Source: Brasenia schreberi (lineage: Eukaryota; Streptophyta; Magnoliopsida; Nymphaeales; Cabombaceae). Taken from it: 64,000 nucleotides of DNA. Below the pieces are notes generated by a model. The model made no database searches, was not told the DNA's origin, and worked only from the letters and a program-made list of their open reading frames with translations. Shown here piece after piece: positions 33,302-43,379 of the stretch (its first letter is position 1; the number at the start of each line of letters is the position of its first letter). The stretch is taken from positions 2,446,501 to 2,510,500 of the forward strand of contig JAYKKT010000041.1 of assembly GCA_036023115.1 (NCBI GenBank), given 5' to 3'. The translations under genes were made by a program, and so were the position numbers.

Positions 33302-34813
33302 TTAAGTGACGCAATCTTCATGGGATCTTATATTTTTCATTACATACGTGACCATATCATAGATTTCTTTAGTCTTGGGATTAGATGTATCTCCACTCCC
33401 AAATTCATGGACAAAGTTGTTAACTTCAATGGAGCTACAACCAGGCGTCTTTCTGAGTTTGATCCCCTTCATGCCTTTCCTTATTTTTACCACATATTCC
33501 CATTCTCCGTTTAAAGCATGAATATCAGAGACAAGAACACATAACCCTTCATCTCCAAGCAGCCCTCTCTTCAAAATATATTCCCCTGCAACTCTACCAA
33601 GTTGGTGATTACCATGAATCTTACAAGCACTCAGTAAATTTCTCCATGCAACAATATCTGGTTTCACGGCCATGTTCTTCATGAACTCAAAAGCAGATTC
33701 CAGCACGCCTGCTCAACAAAACAAATCAATTATGCAGCCGTAATGCTCAAGTTCTGGTTTGATTCCATACTCTTTTACCATCTCATCAAAATGAACATTG
33801 CTTCACTCACTAATCCTGCATGGCTGCAAGCACGAAGAACCGCTATTAATGTGATGGCGTTAGGGATCACCATGGCCTTCATTCTAGCAAAGAGGTGCAA
33901 AGCCATGCTTCCTTCTCCATGGAGAGCACAACCATCTGTCATTGATGTCCAAGATACCACATTTCTGTGAGGCATAGTCTCAAAAACAGCCAGAGCTTTG
34001 TGAACGTGACCACATTTGCAATACATATCAATGAGTGCATTTCCAAGTGCAAGTTTTACACTTGATCCCTTGACATTCGACATGGTTTTCCTAATTTGAT
34101 TTGGATTCTGAAAGGAGTCGACTTGGCCTCCGCCTCTACCATACATGAATTCAAGCATTTCTTCATGTGAAATTAGATTCGAGGAAACCACATAAAACTT
34201 GAAAATCCTTGCAACGTACTCATGCAACCCACTCTCCCGCGGCCAATGCACCAAATCCAGCACATGCTGAGAGCGCGATTATTAGAGTAATAATGTCAAA
34301 CCTCTCGTTCTTCAGCTGCATTTCGTGGAACAGCGCCAAAGCCTCCTTGTGAAACCCATACTGCACGTAGCCAGCAATCATGGCGTTCCAAGAAGCCGGT
34401 GTCCTCTCTAGAGGCATCGCATCAAACACTTGGCGAGCATCATCCACTCTTCCAGAAAGGCAGTACCCAGTGATCAATGCGTTCCAAGTGACAACGTTCC
34501 GTTCAGGTATTTCGTCGAACAATTTCCGGGCACAATCGATGCATCCAACAACGGCATATACATGCACCAACGCCGTCGCCGCATAGACATCGCAGTCCAA
34601 ACGGGCCTTCACGGCGTGACCATGAAGCGCCGTCGCATCAGCAAGCCGGTTCAGGCGAGCACAAGACTTGATTACGAAGGGAAGAAGAGAGTCGTGATCG
34701 TCAGAAACGGGGTAAAAGCCCCGCGATTTCCGGTACAGAAGCAATGCTTCGACCGGTGACTCCGCGTGGGCTCGAACCATGACTCGGAATGCAGATAAAT
34801 CCGGCCGCGCCAT
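33302..34813 (-). pseudogene. PLS-class PPR protein (E/E+ domain), frameshifted
   Basis: PLS-type pentatricopeptide-repeat genes encode organelle RNA-binding proteins, often for editing or splicing. Starting at 34813 the frame covers several PPR motifs (FVIKSCARLNRLADATALHG, NVVTWNALITGYCLSGRVDD, ASWNAMIAGYVQYGFHKEAL). It then breaks near 34219, where one extra G turns a V-H-E codon run into V-A-stop. It continues as a 162-codon frame (ALGNALIDMYCKCGHVHKAL, NVVSWTSMTDGCALHGEGSM), shifts again near 33775, and meets an Arg-to-stop (CGA to TGA) change near 33712. The E/E+ region follows (PDIVAWRNLLSACKIHGNH, TPGCSSIEVNNFVHEFGSGD). About 45 residues at 34080-34200 look inserted relative to normal PPR spacing. 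Short C-terminus, no DYW domain. Three disabling changes argue for a pseudogene, unless they are assembly errors. Confidence 0.8.
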
Positions 34814-34919
34814 CGTAGAAAAAAGTCTAGACGGAAGATTGAGGTGGGTCGATCCTCACGGCGGGATTCAGAAGATGGGCGTTCAAGTTGGATGATCTCC
34901 CTCTTTTGACGATTAGGCC

Positions 34920-35004
34920 ATGGATTCGATCGAAATCGTCGCGCGTCCAGCATCGGCGGAGAAGTCAAAGGAGAAGGTCTTCGCACGGAGGGTTGGAAAG
35001 GCGT
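34920..35004 (+). other. Short divergent frame cut by the Copia-2 LTR
   Basis: An ATG at 34920 opens a frame of about 28 codons (MDSIEIVARPASAEKSKEK, then basic residues) that runs straight into the LTR at 35005. Being head-to-head with the PPR gene, it could be the first exon of a gene split by the retrotransposon. On the far side of the element, 40982-41080 is also GC-rich with an open frame and a donor-like GTATGT. Function unknown; speculative. Confidence 0.25.
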
Positions 35005-35312
35005 TGCTCATACCATGCCATTCGCGGCTCGGGTAACGGTTGGACTCTGAGGCCGGATATGTAACGGAAAGCCGTTACTCCCAGACGAGGGAAGCCATCA
35101 GAGAAGAAATCCAGACGACAGGGGAGCGGGTGACTATAAAAAACTTACAAGGTAAAACATAGAATAAGAGATATCCATATTGATCGATATAGAAAACCAT
35201 AGTCGTCTCATAAATCCTTCGTGTGGAAACCTCGCGACATCAACATCCGCCGTGCTCATTGAATCTCCGGCGATTCGGAAAACTGAAAGGTAAGAGCCGA
35301 AAATCTCCTACA
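35005..35312 (+). repeat. Copia-2 5' LTR
   Basis: Begins TGCTCA and ends CCTACA. TATA-like actataaaa at about 35133. Shares blocks with the 3' LTR (ctcccagacgaggga, acgacaggggagcgggtg, tgtggaaacctcgcgaca). It lacks about 30 bp present in the 3' LTR. Confidence 0.85.
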
Positions 35313-35313
35313 G

Positions 35314-35329
35314 TGGTATCAGGGCCTTG
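35314..35329 (+). other. Copia-2 primer binding site
   Basis: TGGTATCAGGGCC directly after the LTR matches the initiator methionyl-tRNA 3'-end complement usual for plant copia elements (TGGTATCAGAGCC), with one difference. Confidence 0.85.
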
Positions 35330-35399
35330 TTCCCTACAAAAACAAAAATAGAGAGAAGAGGGTTAGGATTTTTCTTTTTTTTTTAAAGAAAGAGAAGTC

Positions 35400-35830
35400 G
35401 GCAGTCGGACAGAAAAACCAGAGGCCAGCTGGCGAAAAGCCCCAAAAGCAAAATCAGAGGCAGGTCGGCGGAAAGCCCTAAAAGCAAAGCTAGAGGCAGA
35501 CCGACAGAAAGCCACAAAAGGCAAAACCAGAAGCAGGCCGACGGAAAGCCATAAAAGGCAAAGCCAGAGGCAGGCCGACGGAAAGTCCCAAAAGGCAAAG
35601 CTAGAGGCAGGCCGACAGAAAGCAACAAAAGGCAAAGCCAGAAGCAGGCCGGCATAAAGCCCCAAAAGACAAAGCTAGAGGCAGGTCGGCGAAAAGCCAC
35701 AAAAGACAAAGCCAGAAGCAGGTCAACGGAAAGCCCCAAAGGCAAAGCTAAAGGCAAGCCGGCGGAAAGCCACAAAAGTCAAAGCCAGAGGCAGGCCTGC
35801 TGAAAGCCCCAAAAAGGCAAAACAACGGCA
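35400..35830 (+). repeat. Copia-2 leader tandem repeat, about 37-bp unit, roughly 11 copies
   Basis: Units run ggcaaagccagaggcagg, then ccgacggaaagcc(a/c)caaaa. The period is not divisible by three, so all frames show rotated versions and long antisense frames arise as artefacts. Several units contain (A/G)CCGAC, the DRE/CRT core. An equivalent but diverged repeat is in Copia-1 at 2510-2760. Confidence 0.8.
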
Positions 35831-36046
35831 AGACGGAAAAAATCCGAAGGCTAGACAGAAACAGTAAGCGACGAACAGCAACCGGCTGCAATGCTTGGAA
35901 GAAGAAGAACCTGACAGTTGACAGCCGACGCCGACGGTCGGCCATCTGCCGAACCCCTCTCTCTCCCTCTCTCTCTCTCTAAAAAAATCCAGATTTGTAA
36001 AGTTTTTTATTTTTTCACTTTTATAGCGATATAAATTTTAAAAAAA

Positions 36047-36175
36047 AAACGCGGTTTTCAAAAAACCGCGGTGGGGAAAACCAGCGGTTTTCAAAACCAT
36101 CATCGGTTTCCCAAAAACCACCAGCGGTTTTATGAAACCGCCAATGGTTTTATAAAACCACCTCGGGTTTTGAGA
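36047..36175 (+). repeat. Copia-2 AACCGC/GCGGTT palindrome cluster
   Basis: About eight alternating gcggtttt and aaaaccgc motifs (for example gcggttttcaaaaaaccgc) can pair into one or several hairpins. It lies after a (CT)n tract (35955-35980). The same order of repeat, CT tract and palindromes occurs in Copia-1. Confidence 0.65.
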
Positions 36176-36685
36176 GAGAAAGACAGAACTGCCTCCCGTC
36201 GTTTTCTGATTATTATGAAATTGCCATGATAAAAGGATAAGTTTACTCTTGGATGTTTTTGAAAATTACAAAAATACTGGGGGCTGTTAATTTACGATAT
36301 TATCTAACCCGGTTTGTAAAATATCGTTTCTGCCATTCAGTCAAAAGACAGGTTTACTCCTATTCCTTTTGAAAAATTACAGATTCGCCCTGAGAGTTAA
36401 AATTATTATTTTAACCTCGATCAGTTGCGAATTTTACAAGAATACCAAATAGTGATTTTACGAGTTTGTCCTTATGATTTTACAAAAATACAAAGGAGAC
36501 AAATAAGTAAAATTACAGATTTATCTTTTGGTATTCGTTTAAGAGTTTAGAGGCAGAAAAACCCTTAAAAAAATTATTAATTTTTTCAATTCTGCATCAA
36601 GTTAACGTGTTTCTTGCTCTGTGTTTTTCCTTTGTTTCCTTTAGAAAAAAAAAAACCGCTTGCTTAGTATTTTTGCCAAACAAAA

Positions 36686-37181
36686 ATGAGTTCTAGGATA
36701 TGTGTAGAAGAATCTCGTTGGCTCTAACACTAGAAGGTGTAGAGTATGTGTTAAAGGAAATAATGCGTCCTCCAACCACCAGACGCAAATCAACAACAGT
36801 TAGAAATGTTTTTGTATAAAACATTTCTAAAAGACGATACCATAGCAAGAACTGTAATGTTAACTTATAAGGAAATAATGCTTGCATGTGCAGTTGCTAC
36901 TACAAAAATGCAACTCCTTTAGAATGAAAGAAGGAGAAAATGTAGTAGAACATGTAAATCATATGCTAGTAATGGCTAGGGATTTAGCCATAGAAAAATC
37001 AGTTATCCCCGAACCAATGCAGATATCAACTATACTGAACAGTCTACCTCCATCATGGAATGTGGTCACCACTGCCTTAAGGTTAGGGCCTGAAATCAAC
37101 CTTTCAAAATTGCCCCTAAAACTAGCAATTGAGCAAGAACACATGCTTAAAAGCAAAAAGAAAAAACTACTAGTAGTCTAG
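36686..37181 (+). pseudogene. Copia-2 gag, internally deleted
   Basis: Gag forms the particle shell. An ATG at 36686 corresponds to the gag start in Copia-1, but stops follow quickly. Near 36870 about 40 codons present in Copia-1 are missing. The frame 36882-37181 keeps the C-terminal gag helices (VQLLLQKCNSFRMKEGENVV, ILNSLPPSWNVVTTALRLGP) before a TAG. A nucleocapsid-like segment continues at 37188. Confidence 0.8.
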
Positions 37182-37187
37182 GATGAG

Positions 37188-37763
37188 TTGGCATCTATCT
37201 CCAAATCCAACCAGAAAAAGAAACCAAATAAAAAGTTTGGCAAGAATAACAAGAAAGGCGGTCAAGCTTTTAAGAAATCACAGAAAACCGCTTCCCGGAT
37301 CAAGTGCTTCAACTATGGAAAGATGGGACACTATAAGAAAGGTGGAGGAAACAACCCACAGCGCGAACAATCGGAAAAGCAGGACATAATCTTTGTAATT
37401 TCAGAATGTCAATACTTGGACCGCCCAGTTACAGGTTGGTGGATAGACTCCGGAGCTATAAGACACATCTCAAAAACTAAGGAAGGGGCAATTGATCTAA
37501 AGGAATATCAACCCAAAGAACATTGTGTGTACATGGGAAACAATATTTTTTTCGATGTTTGGGGTATTGGATCCTTTAGGATATTTGTACAAGGCAAACC
37601 AATTGTACTGACCGATGTGTTAATTGTGTCATCTATAAGGCGCAATCTAGTCTTGATCCCTACCTTAGTAAAGAAAGGTTTTGAAGTTAGGTTTGTACCT
37701 AACAAGGTGATTGTGGGAAAACATGAGAGAATCTTGTTCTCAGGAGAATTTGATAGAACATGA
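37188..37763 (+). pseudogene. Copia-2 nucleocapsid knuckle and aspartic protease
   Basis: A Lys-rich stretch leads to CFNYGKMGHYKKGG. This is the CCHC zinc knuckle with only its first Cys and its His; the second and last Cys are lost. The protease active-site segment WWIDSGAIRHIS keeps D-S-G. The segment ends in a frameshift near 37750, after which integrase continues in another frame. Confidence 0.8.
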
Positions 37764-38097
37764 ACTGTTCAAGTTATCCGATAATGAAAATCATCAATCT
37801 TCTGTTTATATTGAAAGTGTCTTTTCTGTTGATGTGAATATGTGGCATAAACGCCTAGGGCAGATAAGTCAAAAAAAGTTGAGGAAATTATCCAACTTTG
37901 ACTTATTATCCGGATTTGAGGAAAAAACTTTCAACAAATGTGAAGCTTGCATACAAAGAAAAATGACAATAAAAGTCTTTCCCAAGAAAATAAAAGGAGC
38001 AACAACCCTGTTAGAGATTATTCACACAAATTTATGTGAATCTTTCAGAGTAAAGACACATTAAGGAAAGTGTTACTTTATAACCTTTATCGATGAT

Positions 38098-38149
<52 letters not shown>

Positions 38150-38944
38150 TTTAGCACATAAATCAGAGGCACTTAAGCATTTAAATAATATATACAAGAA
38201 GTGGAAAATCAATTGGGGCATACTATCAAAGTCTTGAGATCAGACAGAGGAGGTGAGTATACCTCAGCAGAATTTTTAGAATTTTGTAAAGACTTTGGTA
38301 TTACTAAACAAAATACAATGCCTAGAACACCTCAACAAAATGGTGTAGCTGAAAGATATAATAGAACCTTGTTAAATATGACAAGGTCTATGATTATTGA
38401 TGCCTCTCTACCAAGGGTCTTTTGGGGAGAAGCGGTAAGTACAGCTGTTTACGTGCTCAACAGAGTACCATGTAAAGCTGTGTTCACTACACCATATGAG
38501 ATGTGGTTTGGAAGAAAACCCAACCTAGATCATCTCAGGAGATGGGGATCAATTGCACATATCAAGATCCTTGAACAGTCTAGAGATAAACTAGACAGTA
38601 GGTCCTTGAGGTTCATATTTATTGGATATCCAAAAGGTTCAAAAGGATATCGGTTCTATCATAAGGACCAAAGACTCATTGAAAGCAGAGATGTTGAATT
38701 CTTAGAAGATTCTAAGAATGACATCTTGGAAAACAATGAAGAGTATGTTGATGATTTAGTAGATTTTGACCAATTATCTTTTGAACCCATAGAAGAACTT
38801 CCTGAAACTACCGATACCTTAATTGGACATAAGAGGCCAAGAGCCACTCCATCCTATTCAAAGGATTATCACACTTATCTTTCAGAAGAAGTGTGTAATT
38901 CGGTAGATTTAGATGAATTGATTAATAACTTGACTTATCAGTAA
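37711..38944 (+). pseudogene. Copia-2 integrase, split by an (AT)n array
   Basis: The N-terminal zinc domain (MWHKRLGQISQKKLRKLS, then C-E-A-C) is followed by the catalytic core. The first core Asp is replaced by Asn at codon 38029-38031 (HTN where HTD is usual), and a stop follows at 38062-38064. After FITFIDDY the sequence runs into (AT)n at 38101-38147. The frame reopens at 38201 with GGEYTSAEFLEFCKDFGI (third acidic residue present), the TPQQNGVAERYNRTL block and a long C-terminal region to 38944. It cannot be catalytically active. Confidence 0.85.
38101..38147. repeat. (AT)n microsatellite inside integrase
   Basis: About 23 AT units replace the codons after DDY. In Copia-1 the same place reads (minus strand) gattactcaagatatacatatatat, a short AT-rich coding seed. 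Confidence 0.95.
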
Positions 38945-40399
38945 GCAATGAATTCATCAAGAGCAACAGACTAGGAAAAAGCTATGGATGAGGAAATTGA
39001 ATCCATTGAGAAAAACCAAGTCTAGGAATTGGCTGATTTGCCAAAAGGAAGAAAAGCTATAGGCTGTAAATGAGTTCTGAAAAAGAAATATAAGGTTGAT
39101 GGTATAATTGACAAGTTTAAAGTGAGGTTGGTTGCAAAGGGTTTTTCGCAAAAGAAAGAGATAGACTATGTTGAGACATATTCCCTAGTTGCGAAATTTG
39201 CATCCATACGTATAATCCTGACAATATCTGCATACTATGATTTGAATTTACATCAGTTAGATGTAAAGATCGCCTTTCTAAATGGCGATTTAGAAGAAAT
39301 CATATACATGCAGCAGCCCGAAGGATTTATGATTGAAGGCCAAGAAGATAAAGTGTATAGGTTGAAAAAATCCCTATATGACCTAAAACAGTCACCTCGC
39401 CAATGGTATTTGACTTTTCAAAATGTCATTATAGAACTTGGGTTTATGTCTAACAAACTTGATCACTGTGTTTATGTTTGGAACAGTGGGAGCCACTTTG
39501 TCATCTTATCTTTGTATGTCGATGACATATTGTTGACTGGAAATGACAATGAAATGATTGTCAAAACCAAGTCATGGTTGAACTCCAAGTTCGAAATGAA
39601 AGATATGGGAGAAGCATCATATATCCTGGGTATAAAGATCTCTCGAGATAGAGGATCTAGACTCTTATGCCTGAGTCAAGAGAGATATATAGACTATATC
39701 CTCAAGAAGTTCAAAATGGGTGAATGCAAGTTTGCAGATACACCTGTTGAAAAAGGGGTGAAACTAAATAAGGCTGATTGTCCTGGTGAAGGAGACGATA
39801 AGCCTAATGTTCCTTATGCTCAAGCTGTTGGCAGCTTATTGTATGTTATGTTGTGTACAAAACCTGATATCAGCTTTGTTGTTGGTCTTGTCAGTAGATA
39901 TCAAGGTAATCCAGGTTGGCAGCATTGGATAGCTGTAAAAAGGATTCTAAGATATCTGAAAGGAACAAAGGACTTGAAACTATGTTTTCAAGCAAATGAA
40001 CTAGAAGTGGTAGGATACTCAGACACTGACTTTGCTGGGAGCAAAGATGATAGCAAATCAACCTCAGGACAAATATTCTTATTTGGAGGTGGTGTTGTTT
40101 TTTGGGCATGTAAGAAACAAGACTGTGTAGCGTTGCATACAAAGGAAGTTGAGTATATTGCTTGTTGTATGGCTGCAACAAGTGTTGTCTGGATAAGCTG
40201 CTTCATACGTGATTTGAAGCTAGAAATAACAGATGAGCCGGTGGTTATCTATTGCGATAACAATGCAGTAATTACTCTTATTAAGAGTGGAGCAGATTGC
40301 TCAAAAAGCAAGCATATAATGGTAAAATACCACTATGTTCGTGATATGGTTATAAGAAAGGAAATATCCATCCCATACATGCCAACAGAAGACATGTAG
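38945..40399 (+). pseudogene. Copia-2 reverse transcriptase and RNase H
   Basis: The RT N-terminus (38945-39121) has three stops at conserved Trp positions: 38972-38974 (TAG), 39023-39025 (TAG) and 39071-39073 (TGA). From 39122 a 425-codon frame is open. It covers RT (LDVKIAFLNGDLEEIIYMQQ, the LYVDDILLTGN active site) and RNase H (GYSDTDFAGSKDDSKSTSGQ, VVIYCDNNAVI, SKSKHIMVKYHYVRD). The downstream RT/RH half is surprisingly intact compared with the rest of the element. Confidence 0.9.
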
Positions 40400-40628
40400 A
40401 CCCCTTAACCAAAGGCATAACGAAAGAACTCTTCTCAAAACATTTAAGAAACATGGGTTTGAGATATGTTGTTGTATAGATAAATAACCATACAACGGGT
40501 GATTTGTTGTGTAGGAAAATAACCACACAAGAGGTTCTGATTGCAATAGTAATCAGGGATCGACATAACTAGTGAAAACCTCGGGAAAGTGGGAGGAAAA
40601 CCAATATGTCGATACACTTGGCTCGAAT

Positions 40629-40642
40629 GGCCAAGTGGGAGA
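40629..40642 (+). other. Copia-2 polypurine tract
   Basis: ggccaagtgggaga directly precedes the TG of the 3' LTR; AAGTGGGAGA is the usual copia plus-strand primer sequence. Confidence 0.8.
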
Positions 40643-40981
40643 TGTTACAATGAAATGACCATTCGCGTCTCGGGTAACGGCTGGTTTGAGGAGAGGCCAG
40701 ATATGTAACGGACAACCATTACCGGAAAATCCGTTATCACTCCCAGACGAGGGAAGCCACGAGAGGAGAAAGCCAAACGACAGGGGAGCGGGTGCCTATA
40801 AAAAGGCAACCACTTACAAGGTGAAACATAGACTAAGAGATACACAGATTCACCGATATAGAAAAACACAGTGGTCTGAGAAAAGCCTCGTGTGGAAACC
40901 TCGCGACATCAACATCCGTTGCGTTCATTGAATCTCCAACGACCTAGAAGACCGAAAGGTAAGAGCCGGAAATCCCCTACA
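40643..40981 (+). repeat. Copia-2 3' LTR
   Basis: Starts TGTTACAATG and ends CCCTACA. TATA-like cctataaaaa at about 40795. 339 bp; aligns with 35005-35312. Confidence 0.88.
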
Positions 40982-41394
40982 CCTTGTTCAAAGGGCTTCA
41001 TAGTCGTCGTCGTCCTCCCCTGTGACAGTCGAGCGATCAACTCAATGTCGAAACAACTCGATGACAAGCTTCAGCTTATCACGGTATGTAGACATTTCGG
41101 GTTACTGGTAGCGTTCGTGTTGTGTCAGGAACAACTTCCATCTGTATATGATTCAATTCTTCCCGTGTTACTTTGTTTCCGCACCTACACGATGCTTAGC
41201 TAAAATCTTTTGTCTTGTTTCTCACGTTGGGAATAAGTCTCTCTCTCTCCAAGAAATAATCTGTTAATTCTAAGGGTTTTTTTGGATTAAGATGTCACAA
41301 GTTATCCACTCGTATGGTCCGATTAATATATGTGTTTGAAAAGTGAAAGCAGCTAGCGCTAGATGCAATCTACCATTTCCGAAGCCAACACTAA
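40982..41394. other. Sequence flanking Copia-2, function unknown
   Basis: 40990-41081 is open in one frame (MSKQLDDKLQLIT at its end) and is followed by a donor-like GTATGT at 41082. It might be a first exon, but no further exon was recognised. Confidence 0.25.
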
Positions 41395-41677
41395 TAGAGA
41401 TGTCAACACGTGCCGGACCCCTGATGGGTCGAGAAAAATATGAGTCGGGTCGGGTTGGGTCAAATTTTAGTTGGACCTATAAAATGTTGGCCCGACCCAT
41501 AGAAATAAATAATTAATTAAATATTTTTATTATATATAGTTTTTTAATGGTATGTATATATACTATATATATACATATATATATATATGCTCTATATATA
41601 GCTTTTTCAATTATATACATATATGTAGTTTTTTTATACATATATATATATATATATATAAAGTTTTATTATATGTT

Positions 41678-41716
<39 letters not shown>

Positions 41717-41941
41717 TTTTATTATAGTTAAGTTTAGATTTTAACTAGATACATATCGGGCTAATATTTGACGGGCCTATGGCCCTCTGTACCAACTGGG
41801 CCAGGCCCACGTCGGCCCACAGCTTCAGACGGGACGGGCAACTTGGCCCCGCTTTTAATATGGGCCAAGATTTTCTGGCCTGGCCCAACATTTTTTTCAA
41901 GGCCGGCACCCCCTCGGGCATGGCCCATTTTAACATTTCTA
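41395..41941 (+). mobile_element. Non-autonomous hAT element with perfect 8-bp target duplication
   Basis: Terminal inverted repeats: tagagatgtcaacacgtgcc at the left and, read inversely, tagaaatgttaaaatgggcc at the right (15 of 20 match). The octamer aacactaa flanks both ends (41387-41394 and 41942-41949). Subterminal gggtcgggt and ggcccgaccc/ggcccac motifs are abundant, and the centre is an AT microsatellite. At 547 bp with no transposase it must be moved in trans. Confidence 0.8.
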
Positions 41942-42224
41942 AACACTAAATGTGATGAAATCCAATATGTCGTATTTAACTATGGTTAGTCATATGTAGA
42001 GGTAATACATATATACATATATATTTCATTTTTGAGATAAATGGTTAAGATGATGAAACAGAAAGCATGATAAAAAAATATATAAAGTACAAAAAATAGA
42101 TGATACTTTTTATTCAAATCTTCATTGTTGTTCATACTAATAAATCTCTAAAGATAGGTTTCTTATGATTTTCTATTTTTACGATTTTCTTAAATCTAGA
42201 CATACACATATACACACTTATATG

Positions 42225-42450
42225 GAGAGAAAGAGAGAGGTTAGTTCATGTGCACACTTATCCTTGATTATCTCAGTCATTCCATCAACGAAGTGGTTGA
42301 GATTCTTAAGTTAAAAGGTCAAGTACCTAGAAAAAGACTAGCATACTTTTCACTTTGGAATTTTAAATTTCCACCAATGATCTTTAAGATCAGACCATTA
42401 AATCTTTGAGTTTTTAAGCATCTACTAATCTCTCTATATATAAAAGAAGA
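42225..42450 (+). repeat. AT-rich element D copy
   Basis: Begins tatggagagaaagagagagg, then gttagttcatgtgcacac. Includes ggtcaagtacct and agactagcatacttttcac, and ends ctctctatatata. The 42005-42145 stretch just upstream (aaagtacaaaaaatag...) may be a further fragment. Confidence 0.4.
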
Positions 42451-43379
42451 CCTATCTCAAAAAACAACTTTGTCTACATGCTCCCAATGATTACAACTTC
42501 TACTTCTTCAAACTTGCGCCAATGTACATAATAAATATTCTAACCTATTGAAAACAATGTCAATTGGATTTATCAATACAAGTTCATAACTAATGCATCT
42601 TATATTAGAAAAACTGACAGACCAATAATTCCTTCAAGCACCTCAACATAATAACATAATCTTGTTCTTTCTCCAAACTCATGAAAGCAAGTAGTACAAC
42701 AAAGAAAATCAATCAAGAAACGACATCTTATTATCTTATAAGTGCAATAAATTTCCAATACCTTCGAAAATATATTTAAGAGTTGAATTGAAGTAAAATT
42801 TGCAAATACAATGTCACTCAAATATTCTATCTCAAGTGTCCTTTGATGTCATGTATAAGGGTCAATTTTATGTATAAGTTGTTAAAGAAATGTTCGACCA
42901 CCCATATCTTATTCCTTGACTTTAATTTTTGCATTATAAATGTACTTTGTTATACTAAAGTTATCTCTCAATTTTAACCGTGTCAGTGTATGTTTAGGAA
43001 TGTAATGATTTTTTGTCGTCTCTTTTTGTTGAGTTAAACTCAACATCCAGCAACATGCTTGTAAATGCATGCCCTTATAGACAGAACCAAAGAGAATGAT
43101 TATTAATCCCACTAATCACAACAACCTACACAATCCGTCAATTTCAACTCCTTGAAGTGAAAATGGGCATTTTATTTTCTTTGTTCTTGTCTAATGTTTA
43201 CTTACAACGTCAATTCTTATTTTTGCATTCACCACTTCTATTACATCCATTTCATTTTTTACCTCTTCCACCTTTTTGTTTGGAATTAATCATTACTGTC
43301 ATAATATTGTCATCTCTTTCAATACCTTTTGTATAATTGAATCAACTTATCCTAACTATAAAATACTTTTTCCAAATAC
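42451..43379. other. AT-rich intergenic sequence
   Basis: No domain-bearing frame or repeat was recognised. Confidence 0.35.

Larger units (their letters stand above)
35005..40981 (+). mobile_element. Complete but defective Ty1/copia retrotransposon (Copia-2)
   Basis: Structure in order: 5' LTR (35005-35312), initiator tRNA-Met primer site, repetitive leader, gag, protease, integrase, RT and RNase H, purine-rich tract, 3' LTR (40643-40981). Integrase before RT is the copia order. The coding region is broken by an internal gag deletion, frameshifts, stops and a microsatellite. Flanking bases (ggcgt before, ccttg after) do not form a 5-bp target duplication, so one end has been altered or the LTRs come from recombination between elements. 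The LTRs differ by many substitutions and about 30 bp in length, so the insertion is old. Confidence 0.92.

Noticed and set aside
35403..35830. CRISPR-like or satellite array
   Set aside because: Units are contiguous imperfect tandem copies without unique spacers, sit in a retroelement leader, and this is a plant genome.
35363..35945. Long antisense frames with LALPFGTFRRPASGFAF-like repeats
   Set aside because: By-product of the 37-bp copia leader repeat, which gives open antisense frames in all phases.
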